From Sulfurimonas sp. (lineage in GTDB: Bacteria > Campylobacterota > Campylobacteria > Campylobacterales > Sulfurimonadaceae): 53,618 nt of DNA. The notes beneath the pieces were generated by a model, which was not told the origin of the DNA, did no database searches, and worked only from the letters and a program-made list of their open reading frames with translations. The translations under genes and the position numbers were made by a program. Location: the NCBI GenBank assembly GCA_028689055.1, contig JAQTWZ010000004.1, positions 1,606-55,223 of the forward strand. The letters run 5' to 3'. Every line of letters starts with the position of its first letter. Within the stretch, counting starts at the first letter, position 1. Below, one piece after another: positions 18,297 to 26,156 of this stretch.

Positions 18297-18377
18297 AAAT
18301 ATCCTAATGTTTTGATAGTATTATTGTATCATAATATAAAATAAATTTAAGTTTTTGATAAAAAAGTATATATAATT

Positions 18378-19082
18378 TTATTGAAAAAACAAGTCAATTT
18401 GTGCAAGAAATTTATCCAAACGTGGTATTTGGCTTCTAACATTTATATAAAGGTTTTCATAGTCTATCTGATTTACTGTTCTTTTAAAATGACTGACTTT
18501 TTTTTTGTATCTATAACCTGCAATAGTATATATCTTATCCAATGTATCTGCAGGATGTAATATAGATTGTTCATATTCTTGTAATGGAAATAAATATCCT
18601 GTTTCGGTTTGTATAGCATTTAACGTGATTCTTGCATCTATTTTTCCAAAATGTGTATACTCACCAAGAAACCATGTTTCTACTTCTCTTAAAGCTATAT
18701 GAATATTATTTGGGATTGATTTAAATTGTAGTACAGAGTTTATAGAATTTTCTACTCGTTCTAAATCTTCATATGATTGTGGATATAAGTCTCGTAATGC
18801 TAATACGGTACTATATCCGTTGGATATTAAATTGTCATATCTTTCCATATAATCAGAGACAACCCTTGTATCATTACACGATGTATATATCAGTATGTAA
18901 TACTCTGTTTGACTTGTTGCTGATTCTGATTTAATTACAGTAGGGTTTCTTGGACAATCATTACCACCATATAATCTTTGAACATTAAAAACGATAGAGT
19001 TTTGCCTAGCATACTCTAGTAATAGCTTTTCAACAAAAATTTCTTCTGCTTGTCCTTCTACAAAAATAGCAAGTTTTTTCAT
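18378..19082 (-). CDS. TOPRIM/DUF4276-like putative nuclease effector
   Basis: A 234-residue protein opening with IFVEGQAEEIFVEKLLLEYA, the DUF4276 start, where Glu-9 and Glu-13 match the conserved acidic residue of TOPRIM folds. ALRDLYP (Asp-98) follows a predicted beta strand. IALREVETWFLGEY (130-142) matches the family's conserved Glu-x-x-Glu-x-Trp segment. In OLD, Gabija and PARIS systems a TOPRIM nuclease partners an ABC-type ATPase, as here. Its ATG overlaps the ATPase stop as TAATG, so the two are co-translated. A toxic nuclease acting after infection is inferred, not shown. Confidence 0.65.
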   Translation of the reverse strand: MKKLAIFVEGQAEEIFVEKLLLEYARQNSIVFNVQRLYGGNDCPRNPTVIKSESATSQTEYYILIYTSCNDTRVVSDYMERYDNLISNGYSTVLALRDLYPQSYEDLERVENSINSVLQFKSIPNNIHIALREVETWFLGEYTHFGKIDARITLNAIQTETGYLFPLQEYEQSILHPADTLDKIYTIAGYRYKKKVSHFKRTVNQIDYENLYINVRSQIPRLDKFLAQIDLFFQ

Positions 19083-20281
19083 TAATCATGGTCTATTAAT
19101 GAAGTTTTTTGAAAAATTTTTCCTGTAAAAAAGTCAAAATTGTTTAACCCTGTAAAAGCGAAATCTTCAAATATTTGTTTAGAATTATTTATATTTTTGC
19201 ATTTGATTTCTGAATTCTCACTATAAACTATATTCCAATATTTTAATGGAACTGAATTCATAACATATTTATCATTAGTAGTTAAAAATAATTGTTTATC
19301 AGGGTTGTCATTTACTCTGTCTATTAATAACTTAATTAACTTGCTAGAACGCTCAAAATCTAATCCTTCACCAATATCATCAATTATTAATGAAGTTGGT
19401 ATAGCTAAATATCTATTAAAAGTTATTTGTATTATTATTGACAATGCTCTAAACATTCCCTGAGAAATATAGACTTGAGGAATATAGGATAAATTGTTTT
19501 CCTGTACATATAAGCACATTAATGAGGTCTCCGCATTAGATGCTGTTTCTGGTGAATTATCTAACTTTATATCCGTTACATTGTAACCTAATGAATTTAT
19601 ATCTTCTAAAATGATATTTTTAAATTTATCTCCTATTTGATCTATTCCTATATGAAATTTCACAACAACATGCATATCATTTTTTATAAATGATTTATCT
19701 ACTGAATCAAGTTTTATTTTTTTCGTATTTTGATTTATTTTTGGCATGAACTTATTAGTAACAACAGCATTAGTATTTTGACCTAAAGGAGCTCCAAAAT
19801 TATAATAACTTAAGTTTTCAGCCCATTGTGCTAATTCAATTATGAATGGATGATGTAGTTTATCTTTTTTATTGAATAATATTAGAACATCCAAATCAAC
19901 TTCAAAATCTAAATAATCATCTAGCTTTGATGATTTAATTTTTCCAGAACCTCTATTATTTCTTATAATAAAGTCTTCACCATTTAAAGTTAACTTTTCT
20001 AATAAAACATGATTATTTTGATATATTATTTCATAGTGATATATCTCATCTGTACTCGACAAAAATTTAGCGTTCCAATGAAATTTAATATTTGCTAATG
20101 TATTAATTTTGTTATATGTTATAAGTTCTGATAATGCAAATATTGTACGTACAATTCTGCTTTTTCCAGCAGAGTTTTGACCTACAATTAAATTGATATT
20201 TTCAAAATTCAAATTTTCATACTTCCAAAAGGACTTATCAACAAAATTTTCTCTATAGAATGATATTGTTTGAAGTTTCAT
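19082..20281 (-). CDS. ABC-type AAA ATPase (AAA_15/AAA_21, OLD-like), partner of the TOPRIM-like protein
   Basis: 399 residues from the ATG at 20281, which has AGGGA upstream; the open frame extends to 20314 without a better site. Walker A is GQNSAGKS (34-41) after an N-terminal strand. The ABC signature-like segment is ISQGMFRALSI. Walker B is SLIIDDIGEGLD (about 295-305), with a second Asp where many relatives have Glu. A sensor-like LTTNDKYV follows. No TOPRIM is fused, unlike OLD or GajA; it is encoded separately by the next gene, as in PARIS. A phage-sensing ATPase is the likely role. The gene is very AT-rich. Confidence 0.75.
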   Translation of the reverse strand: MKLQTISFYRENFVDKSFWKYENLNFENINLIVGQNSAGKSRIVRTIFALSELITYNKINTLANIKFHWNAKFLSSTDEIYHYEIIYQNNHVLLEKLTLNGEDFIIRNNRGSGKIKSSKLDDYLDFEVDLDVLILFNKKDKLHHPFIIELAQWAENLSYYNFGAPLGQNTNAVVTNKFMPKINQNTKKIKLDSVDKSFIKNDMHVVVKFHIGIDQIGDKFKNIILEDINSLGYNVTDIKLDNSPETASNAETSLMCLYVQENNLSYIPQVYISQGMFRALSIIIQITFNRYLAIPTSLIIDDIGEGLDFERSSKLIKLLIDRVNDNPDKQLFLTTNDKYVMNSVPLKYWNIVYSENSEIKCKNINNSKQIFEDFAFTGLNNFDFFTGKIFQKTSLIDHD

Positions 20282-20295
20282 TATTTCCCTATTTG

Positions 20296-20330
20296 CAACA
20301 TATTTGCTGAGCATTATAGTAAATATGTTG
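20296..20330 (-). promoter_or_regulatory. Promoter/operator of the ATPase-TOPRIM operon
   Basis: A perfect 10-bp inverted repeat, CAACATATTT (20296-20305) and AAATATGTTG (20321-20330), brackets a minus-strand TATAAT (20313-20318). It is placed so that a bound protein would block RNA polymerase. The start codon lies 15 bp beyond the inner arm. Confidence 0.55.
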
Positions 20331-20383
20331 TTAATTAATACTGATTATCTTATCATGAGGGAACTACTTTTAATTAGTTTTTA

Positions 20384-20401
20384 TTCGGTGTCAGTTCGGT
20401 G
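20384..20401 (+). repeat. Right candidate integrase arm-type repeats
   Basis: CGGTGTC followed 4 bp later by CGGTGCT, 101 bp inside attR. It matches the left block at 13977-13994 at 15 of 18 bases in direct orientation. The rest of 20331-20501 is AT-rich with no gene. It includes the palindrome CCGTA-GA-TACGG at 20456-20467. Confidence 0.4.
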
Positions 20402-20501
20402 CTATATATTAGTACTAAATTAAAGTAATTTAAAAAGCAAACATTTTGAAAAACTCCGTAGATACGGTATTTAGTAGTATTATCTAGTCTATAAAGTTAG
20501 C

Positions 20502-20518
20502 TCCAGTATTCGGAGCCA
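20502..20518 (+). other. attR core
   Basis: A second copy of the tRNA-Asn 3' end (TCCAGTATTCGGAGCCA), without the rest of a tRNA. It marks the right end of the element. The following 197 bp to bioD hold only its promoter. Confidence 0.85.
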
Positions 20519-20681
20519 CAGCGCTCAAAACATAGGCACTCTAGACCAGTTTTTATAACTAACAATTCAAAACTATGATACTTTTACCAAAAAATGGTAG
20601 CTGATTACTCTTTAACCATACATTCCGACTATCTTACAAAATTGCACTTGTTTTTAGAATTAGCGTTCTAATTAAGAGTTT

Positions 20682-20689
20682 GGTATAAT
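20682..20689 (+). promoter_or_regulatory. bioD promoter (extended -10)
   Basis: TGGTATAAT: a TG element and perfect TATAAT (20684-20689), 26 bp before the bioD ATG. No clear -35 element is seen. Confidence 0.5.
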
Positions 20690-20715
20690 TTTTAACTTAA
20701 AATAATCGAGACTTT

Positions 20716-21363
20716 ATGAAAAAACGCATCTTCATTACCGCTACAAATACAGATATAGGTAAGACTTACACAACAAAACTTCTTTTGGCAGAGTTTGCTT
20801 CTCGTGGTTTACTTGTTGGAGTGTTTAAGCCGATAGAAACAGGTGCCCTAGATGATTTTGCGCCTGATGGTGAAACACTTTTGGAGTGTGTGAAGCAGCT
20901 CAATCCAAAACTTTGGTCACTTGAAGTTGAAGATATTGTGCCTATTACTTATGCCTTAGCGGCAGCTCCTTTAGTCGCTTCGGGCAATAGACCTTTGAAC
21001 TTTAAGCTTATAATGCAAAAACTAGAAGAACTCGAAGCTTCCTGTGATATTGTAATCATAGAAGGTGCAGGTGGGCTTTGTGTGCCCATAGATTCTGAGC
21101 TCATGATGATAGATCTTATCACAAAACTTGATGCCGTCGCATTGTTGGTGAGCCACTGCTCTCTTGGTTGTATCAACGATACGCTTTTGAGTACAAGAGC
21201 TTTGGAAGCAAAAAAAATCCCTTATGCAGTTGCGTTTAATTGCCGTGAAAACGCAGAGAGTTTCTCAAAGATTTCTGCACCTTATTTTGAGCAAATCGGA
21301 GAAAAAGTTTTGAAAGTGGAGAGTGATATTGAAATTATATGTGATGTTCTGTATAATCTCTAA
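20716..21363 (+). CDS. bioD: Dethiobiotin synthetase
   Basis: A 215-residue enzyme that closes the ureido ring of biotin from diaminopelargonate, CO2 and ATP. The P-loop opens the protein (FITATNTDIGKTYTTKLL). The family's VFKPIETGA and IIEGAGGLCVPI motifs are present, with substrate and Mg contacts. It stands alone here with no other bio genes. It is the first gene after the tRNA-Asn element and shows normal host-like composition. Confidence 0.93.
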   Translation: MKKRIFITATNTDIGKTYTTKLLLAEFASRGLLVGVFKPIETGALDDFAPDGETLLECVKQLNPKLWSLEVEDIVPITYALAAAPLVASGNRPLNFKLIMQKLEELEASCDIVIIEGAGGLCVPIDSELMMIDLITKLDAVALLVSHCSLGCINDTLLSTRALEAKKIPYAVAFNCRENAESFSKISAPYFEQIGEKVLKVESDIEIICDVLYNL

Positions 21364-21417
21364 ATTAATATTACTGATAAATCTCAAAAAACTTGTTTTT
21401 TGTAGCTTTAGGGGGTT

Positions 21418-21437
21418 GTAGGGACTTTTGTCCCTAC
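21418..21437. repeat. Perfect GTAGGGAC hairpin
   Basis: GTAGGGAC-TTTT-GTCCCTAC is a perfect 8-bp stem in the bioD-pyrB gap, GC-rich for its surroundings and without a downstream T-run. The shape suits a small dispersed repeat or a processing site; only this one copy was noticed. Confidence 0.4.
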
Positions 21438-21490
21438 CGCACAGATGGACGGGTTCGTTTGTGCGTATAAAATAAAATAATAAGAAGAGT

Positions 21491-22369
21491 ATGATGAAAC
21501 ACCTAATTCGCACTGATGATTTTACAAATGAAGAAGTTGAAGAAATTTTAGCAGATGCCAAAAGATTTAGTGATGGGCGCTTTGAGAGGATTCTGCAGGA
21601 TAAGATTATTATCACGCTTTTTTTTGAGAATTCGACGCGAACCAAAAGTTCTTTTGAGATAGCTGCAAAGAGACTCGGTGCGGAGATCGTCCATCTTGAT
21701 GTAGTCAACAGTTCGACAAAAAAAGGCGAAACGCTTGTGGATACAGCGATGAACCTTGATGCGATGGGACCGCATGCCATCATCGTACGCCATCAAAACT
21801 CAGGTGTACCGAAAATACTTTCCAACCATACAAAAGCCTCTATCATAAACGCAGGTGACGGTGCTCATGCACACCCGACGCAGGCACTTCTTGATCTTTA
21901 TACTTTAAAAGAACACTTTGGAGATATACAAGGCAAAAAAATTGCCATAGTCGGTGATATCAAAAACTCCCGTGTGGCAAACTCCAATATTGAGCTTTTG
22001 AGAAGGTTTGGTATGGAAGTGATTCTCGTAGCTCCGCCTCAGTTTTTACCAAAAACGCAGCTAAGAACTACAAATAATATTCACGAAATTATTGATGAAG
22101 TCGATGCTATTATGAGTCTTCGCACACAAACAGAGAGACACTCGTCACAAAATTATGCTTCTCTTAAAGATTATGCAAGTGATTTTTGTATCACGAGTGA
22201 GCTTGTGGGTGAGAGAGATATCATCCTTTTGCATCCGGGACCCGTACATAGAAATATAGATATCTGTGATGCACTTTTGGCAGATAAAAGATGCAAAGTC
22301 TTAGAACAAGTCAGCAACGGCGTTTCTATCAGAATGGCTGTACTCAAAAAATTGATTTATGACATTTGA
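21491..22369 (+). CDS. pyrB: Aspartate carbamoyltransferase catalytic chain
   Basis: A 292-residue enzyme condensing carbamoyl phosphate with aspartate, the committed step of pyrimidine synthesis. The carbamoyl-phosphate motif is [27 protein letters not shown] carries the conserved histidine and Gln. SLRTQTERH and [12 protein letters not shown] bind aspartate. No pyrI regulatory chain is adjacent, which fits the class-B or bare-trimer enzymes of this phylum. It overlaps pabB by 11 bp. Confidence 0.95.
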   Translation: MMKHLIRTDDFTNEEVEEILADAKRFSDGRFERILQDKIIITLFFENSTRTKSSFEIAAKRLGAEIVHLDVVNSSTKKGETLVDTAMNLDAMGPHAIIVRHQNSGVPKILSNHTKASIINAGDGAHAHPTQALLDLYTLKEHFGDIQGKKIAIVGDIKNSRVANSNIELLRRFGMEVILVAPPQFLPKTQLRTTNNIHEIIDEVDAIMSLRTQTERHSSQNYASLKDYASDFCITSELVGERDIILLHPGPVHRNIDICDALLADKRCKVLEQVSNGVSIRMAVLKKLIYDI

Positions 22370-23297
22370 TACGCTCAATATGCTTGGCAAACAAAAAGAG
22401 CCTTTTTTGTTTGTTACAGATTTTAAAGCGACAAAACTAGAAGTATTTCCTCTACATGAGCTAGAGAAAAATGATATTGAATTTACTATCGATGAAAATT
22501 ACAACTACAAACAACATATCCATACTTTTATAAAAACGCCACCAGATTTTGAGAGTTACAAAAAAAAATTTGATCGTATCATTGAAAAGATAAAGTCGGG
22601 TGATACCTATCTTACAAATCTCACTCAAAGTACAAAAATCCAAACGCAGCTTACTCTCAAAGAGATTTATTCGCTTGCAAATGCGCATTATAAGCTGCGT
22701 TTTAAAGATGAATTTGTCTGTTTCTCACCTGAGAAATTTGTGCAAATTGATAAGCAAAGAATACATACCTACCCGATGAAAGGGACGATTGACGCTTCTG
22801 TGCCAAACGCGGCAGATAAGATACTCGCAGATACAAAAGAGATGGCTGAACATGTGATGGTTGTGGATCTTCTGCGAAATGATCTCTCAATCGTGGCAGA
22901 GGATGTACGCGTAGAAAAATTTCGCTATATCACGCAGATAGAAGCAGGTGAAAAAAAGCTTTTGCAAGTGAGCTCACATATCAGTGGTTTTGTAGGCGAG
23001 GATTGGCATGAGCGTATAGGCGATATCCTTTTTTCACTTTTGCCGGCGGGCAGTATCAGCGGGACACCAAAAAAAAGCACACTTCAAATCATCGAAGAAG
23101 TTGAAGGATATGAAAGAGGTTTTTATTCCGGTGTCTTTGGTATTTATGATGGCAAAACTCTTGATAGTGGTGTGATGATACGTTTTATAGAAAAAACGCA
23201 GGATGAATATCTTTACAAAAGTGGTGGCGGCATCACACTCGACAGTGATGTTCTTTTGGAATATAATGAGCTTATTGATAAAGTATATCTTCCATGA
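22359..23297 (+). CDS. pabB: Aminodeoxychorismate synthase component I
   Basis: A 312-residue chorismate-binding enzyme that makes 4-amino-4-deoxychorismate for folate. It is shorter than E. coli PabB because the N-terminal domain is reduced. The motif YPMKGTIDA has the Lys that acts as nucleophile in PabB; anthranilate synthase TrpE has Ala there. Other chorismate-fold segments are [21 protein letters not shown] and YSGVFGIYD. Translation probably couples to pyrB through the overlap. Confidence 0.88.
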   Translation: MTFDTLNMLGKQKEPFLFVTDFKATKLEVFPLHELEKNDIEFTIDENYNYKQHIHTFIKTPPDFESYKKKFDRIIEKIKSGDTYLTNLTQSTKIQTQLTLKEIYSLANAHYKLRFKDEFVCFSPEKFVQIDKQRIHTYPMKGTIDASVPNAADKILADTKEMAEHVMVVDLLRNDLSIVAEDVRVEKFRYITQIEAGEKKLLQVSSHISGFVGEDWHERIGDILFSLLPAGSISGTPKKSTLQIIEEVEGYERGFYSGVFGIYDGKTLDSGVMIRFIEKTQDEYLYKSGGGITLDSDVLLEYNELIDKVYLP

Positions 23298-23309
23298 AGT
23301 GGGTAATAA

Positions 23310-24710
23310 ATGAAAAATAATTTTGAAAATTTTTTATGTAGCGGGCTTGCGTTTAGCGAAAGTGAATGGGAATTAAAAAATAGATTTCATATGATTAATA
23401 TCACGATTGTTCTCTCTAGTTTGGGACTCATTTATGGGATTATCTGGAATATAGCTAGAGAAACGCCTTTTTTTATACCCTTAGAAGTTTCTATCATGTT
23501 GATCAATCTGACGCTTCTTTTTATTCTGAGAAGAAATAAACAAAGTTTTTTTCCGATTGCAACTTTTTTAACGGCTGAATTTACCTTTTTGTTTCTCTTC
23601 TTGTTTTACAAAAGTGATCCTGCCTCTTTAAAACACGTTTGGCTTTTGTCTTATCCGATTATGCTTTTGTATTTTCAGGGCACAAAACGCGGTATTTTTT
23701 GGGTTATACTTGTTGTGAGTATGTTGCTTATCGCGCCATTACAACCTTTTGTAGAGGTGCAATATTCACTGTTTCAGAGCTCTTATATTATTGTTGTGTT
23801 TTTGATTATTACTTTGGCAATCTATTTTTATCAATTGAAGATGGATGAGAGTCGTGCGCTTATTCTTTCACAGCAAAATATGCTCAAAGATTTTAACGGA
23901 AAACTTGAAAAACAAGTGCGTGACAAGACTCTAGAACTCACAGAGATGAACTTTTCACTTGAAGAAAAAGTCAAATCAAAAATAGAAGAACTTATACAAA
24001 AAGATAAAATTTTAACCGTACAGTCGAAGCAGGCTGTAATGGGTGAGATGATAAGTATGATAGCCCATCAGTGGAGACAGCCTCTCTCAACGATTACTCT
24101 TCAAATCTCAAATCTCGAACTTCAAAGGCTTTTGGGTACACCGCCAAGCCAAGAAGAGATCTCTAAAACGCTTACTGAAATCAGTGATACGATTATCTAC
24201 CTCTCTGAGACGATTGATGATTTTAAGACCTACTTTCATCCAAATAAAGAGTTGGCGGAAATAGAAATTTATGAGCTTTTGGAAAAAGCGGTCAATTTTG
24301 TGCATCCGAGACTCAAAGAGGTAGAAACAACGATACGCATAGAAAAAGAAGAGAGTATTGTGATACATACCTATCCCAATGAACTGCTTCAAGTGATGCT
24401 CAATCTACTTAATAATGCTATCGATGTTTTGAGTGAGTTCAAAAAAGAAGATGCAACTATTATATTATCTGCAAGATGCGAAGATGAGAGTATTGTTTTG
24501 AGCGCACAAGATAATGCGACAGGCATAAGTGAAGAAAATTTGCCACATATTTTTGAGCCTTATTTTAGTACGAAAGGCAAAAACGGAACAGGACTCGGAC
24601 TCTACATGAGCCAAATGATTATTGAAAAACAGTTTCGCGGAACTATTGCTGTTGTTACTTCAAAAGAAGGTTCTACATTTAGTGTAAAGATACCAAAAAA
24701 TATCTCATAA
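23310..24710 (+). CDS. Membrane sensor histidine kinase
   Basis: A 466-residue kinase. About six hydrophobic segments span residues 27-190 with no extended periplasmic domain, so it may sense within or near the membrane. A coiled coil follows (about 195-240). The phospho-acceptor His is near residue 253 in MIAHQWRQPLSTI. The ATPase domain has N-box LLNNAIDVL, G1 DNATGISEENL, FEPYFSTKG and GTGLGLYM. The H-box AHQWRQPL is the subtype common in Campylobacterota. No response regulator is adjacent. It starts 12 bp after pabB and abuts the next gene. Confidence 0.85.
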   Translation: MKNNFENFLCSGLAFSESEWELKNRFHMINITIVLSSLGLIYGIIWNIARETPFFIPLEVSIMLINLTLLFILRRNKQSFFPIATFLTAEFTFLFLFLFYKSDPASLKHVWLLSYPIMLLYFQGTKRGIFWVILVVSMLLIAPLQPFVEVQYSLFQSSYIIVVFLIITLAIYFYQLKMDESRALILSQQNMLKDFNGKLEKQVRDKTLELTEMNFSLEEKVKSKIEELIQKDKILTVQSKQAVMGEMISMIAHQWRQPLSTITLQISNLELQRLLGTPPSQEEISKTLTEISDTIIYLSETIDDFKTYFHPNKELAEIEIYELLEKAVNFVHPRLKEVETTIRIEKEESIVIHTYPNELLQVMLNLLNNAIDVLSEFKKEDATIILSARCEDESIVLSAQDNATGISEENLPHIFEPYFSTKGKNGTGLGLYMSQMIIEKQFRGTIAVVTSKEGSTFSVKIPKNIS

Positions 24711-25172
24711 ATGAAATATTTTTTGCATATCATACTGAGCTGCTCACTTTATTTTATCGGCGAATATACATTGGCTTTACTGCTACAACTTGTTTTTGTA
24801 TCTACATTTTTCAAAAATAAAAAGATATTTTATTTTTTGTATATGCCAGCGTTTTTTTTAGCTTTGGTAAAAATATTCGCTTCATCTGTCTATCTTCTCT
24901 ATTTTATCAATCTGATTTTTCTTTTTAACTATTTAGACAAAAATGCACTTCTTTTATCTATGCACGAACTCCTTTGGTGGAGTTTTTATATGGCGTTTTT
25001 ATATTTTGGTTATATCTCTTTACATGAGCAGATTTATGATGTTTATATTTTGCAAAATATTCAAGATAAAGTGAATCACCTTTTTATGGATATTGTATTC
25101 CTATTGACGCTGTTACATATTTTGATTTTTGTGATATTGGGATATAATAAAAAAATTTTAATTAGGAAATAG
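24711..25172 (+). CDS. Small integral membrane protein of unknown function
   Basis: A 153-residue protein with about four to five hydrophobic segments and very few charged residues except a basic C-terminus (GYNKKILIRK). The ATG follows the kinase stop directly, so translation is coupled and it may be an accessory to that sensor. No recognised family. Confidence 0.55.
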   Translation: MKYFLHIILSCSLYFIGEYTLALLLQLVFVSTFFKNKKIFYFLYMPAFFLALVKIFASSVYLLYFINLIFLFNYLDKNALLLSMHELLWWSFYMAFLYFGYISLHEQIYDVYILQNIQDKVNHLFMDIVFLLTLLHILIFVILGYNKKILIRK

Positions 25173-25175
25173 TGC

Positions 25176-26156
25176 ATGTATATAGAAGATTTGAAGTTTT
25201 CTTTGTGGGCGGATTTTATCGAAAGAGACTATCTGGAAAACGAATTTAGAGAGTTGATCAATGAAGGCATTATCAACGGAGCAACTTCCAACCCTGCTAT
25301 ATTTAAGAGTGCTATTTTAAATGCACCTGCATATAAAGCACATCTTCAAACACTTGAGGGACTCAGTTCCAAAGAAAAATATGAAGCACTTGCTATCTAT
25401 GACATCACAAAAGCAGCTGATATTTTGAGACCTCTGTATGAAGCAAAGGATGATGGGTATGTGAGTATAGAAGTAGATCCTTTTTTGTGTGATGATGCAA
25501 GCGCCACTATAGATGAAGGTGAGAGACTTTTTGAGACGATAGATAGAGAAAATGTCATGATTAAAGTTCCTGCGACAAAAGCAGGATACGAAGCTATGGA
25601 AGAACTCGTATCACTCGGGATTCCTGTAAACGCAACACTTATTTTCTCAAAAGAACAGGCAGTAGAGTGTGCAAAAGCTTTTGAAGAAGGTGTCAAACGC
25701 CATGGCTCAAAAGTTGACACTGTTATTAGTGTTTTTGTGAGTAGAGTTGATAGAGCGCTTGACGCCGATCTTGCCAAGCACGGTATCGCTACGGCACTGA
25801 GTGGTATTTATAACAGCGCGGACATTTACAATAGAGTAAACGCAATGCAAGTAGAAGGCTGCCGTGTTCTTTTTGCAAGTACGGGAGTCAAAGATGACTC
25901 TCTGCCTGCGCACTATTATGTAGAGGGCTTGCTCGCATACAACAGTGTAAATACTGCCCCGATAGATACGATTAAGGCTTTTCATGCAAATGGAGGCAGA
26001 GAAAAAGCACTCCCGATCTCGGATACAATAATCGAAGAACATTTTACTACAATTGCTGCAGCAGGTATTGATTTTGATGCGGTACTTCAGAAGCAGATAG
26101 AGGATGGACTTGCTGCGTTTAAAGACGCATTTAAGGATATATTGGAGGCATTATGA
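25176..26156 (+). CDS. tal: Transaldolase
   Basis: A 326-residue enzyme of the non-oxidative pentose phosphate pathway, transferring dihydroxyacetone between sugar phosphates. Family motifs are NGATSNPAIFKSAI near residues 34-47 and VMIKVPATKAGYEAM, where the Lys (about residue 130) should form the Schiff base. VNATLIFSKEQA and TVISVFVSRVDRALD also match. It resembles the longer Tal subfamily found in Helicobacter and actinobacteria. The ATG of pilT overlaps its stop (ATGA). Confidence 0.93.
   Translation: MYIEDLKFSLWADFIERDYLENEFRELINEGIINGATSNPAIFKSAILNAPAYKAHLQTLEGLSSKEKYEALAIYDITKAADILRPLYEAKDDGYVSIEVDPFLCDDASATIDEGERLFETIDRENVMIKVPATKAGYEAMEELVSLGIPVNATLIFSKEQAVECAKAFEEGVKRHGSKVDTVISVFVSRVDRALDADLAKHGIATALSGIYNSADIYNRVNAMQVEGCRVLFASTGVKDDSLPAHYYVEGLLAYNSVNTAPIDTIKAFHANGGREKALPISDTIIEEHFTTIAAAGIDFDAVLQKQIEDGLAAFKDAFKDILEAL

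Larger units (their letters stand above)
13910..20518. mobile_element. 6.6-kb integrative element in tRNA-Asn (rolling-circle Rep, integrase, ATPase/TOPRIM cargo)
   Basis: Bounded by the 17-bp repeat TCCAGTATTCGGAGCCA at 13910-13926 (inside the tRNA) and 20502-20518. All eight genes read on the minus strand. In transcription order they are ATPase, TOPRIM-like, DUF6166/HTH protein, HTH-coiled-coil protein, ssDNA-binding-like protein, HUH Rep, excisionase-like HTH and tyrosine integrase next to the tRNA. Rep, small ssDNA-binding protein and integrase fit a filamentous-phage-derived satellite or integrated rolling-circle plasmid. No coat, Zot/pI, secretin or mobilisation gene is present, so it probably depends on a helper. 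The distal part is visibly more AT-rich than the flanks and nearly lacks the AAACGCAR motif. Confidence 0.85.

Noticed and set aside
13910-20518. Calling the island a complete prophage
   Set aside because: No coat, assembly, secretin, terminase or lysis gene is visible; only Rep, a gene V-like protein and the integrase/excisionase set support phage ancestry.
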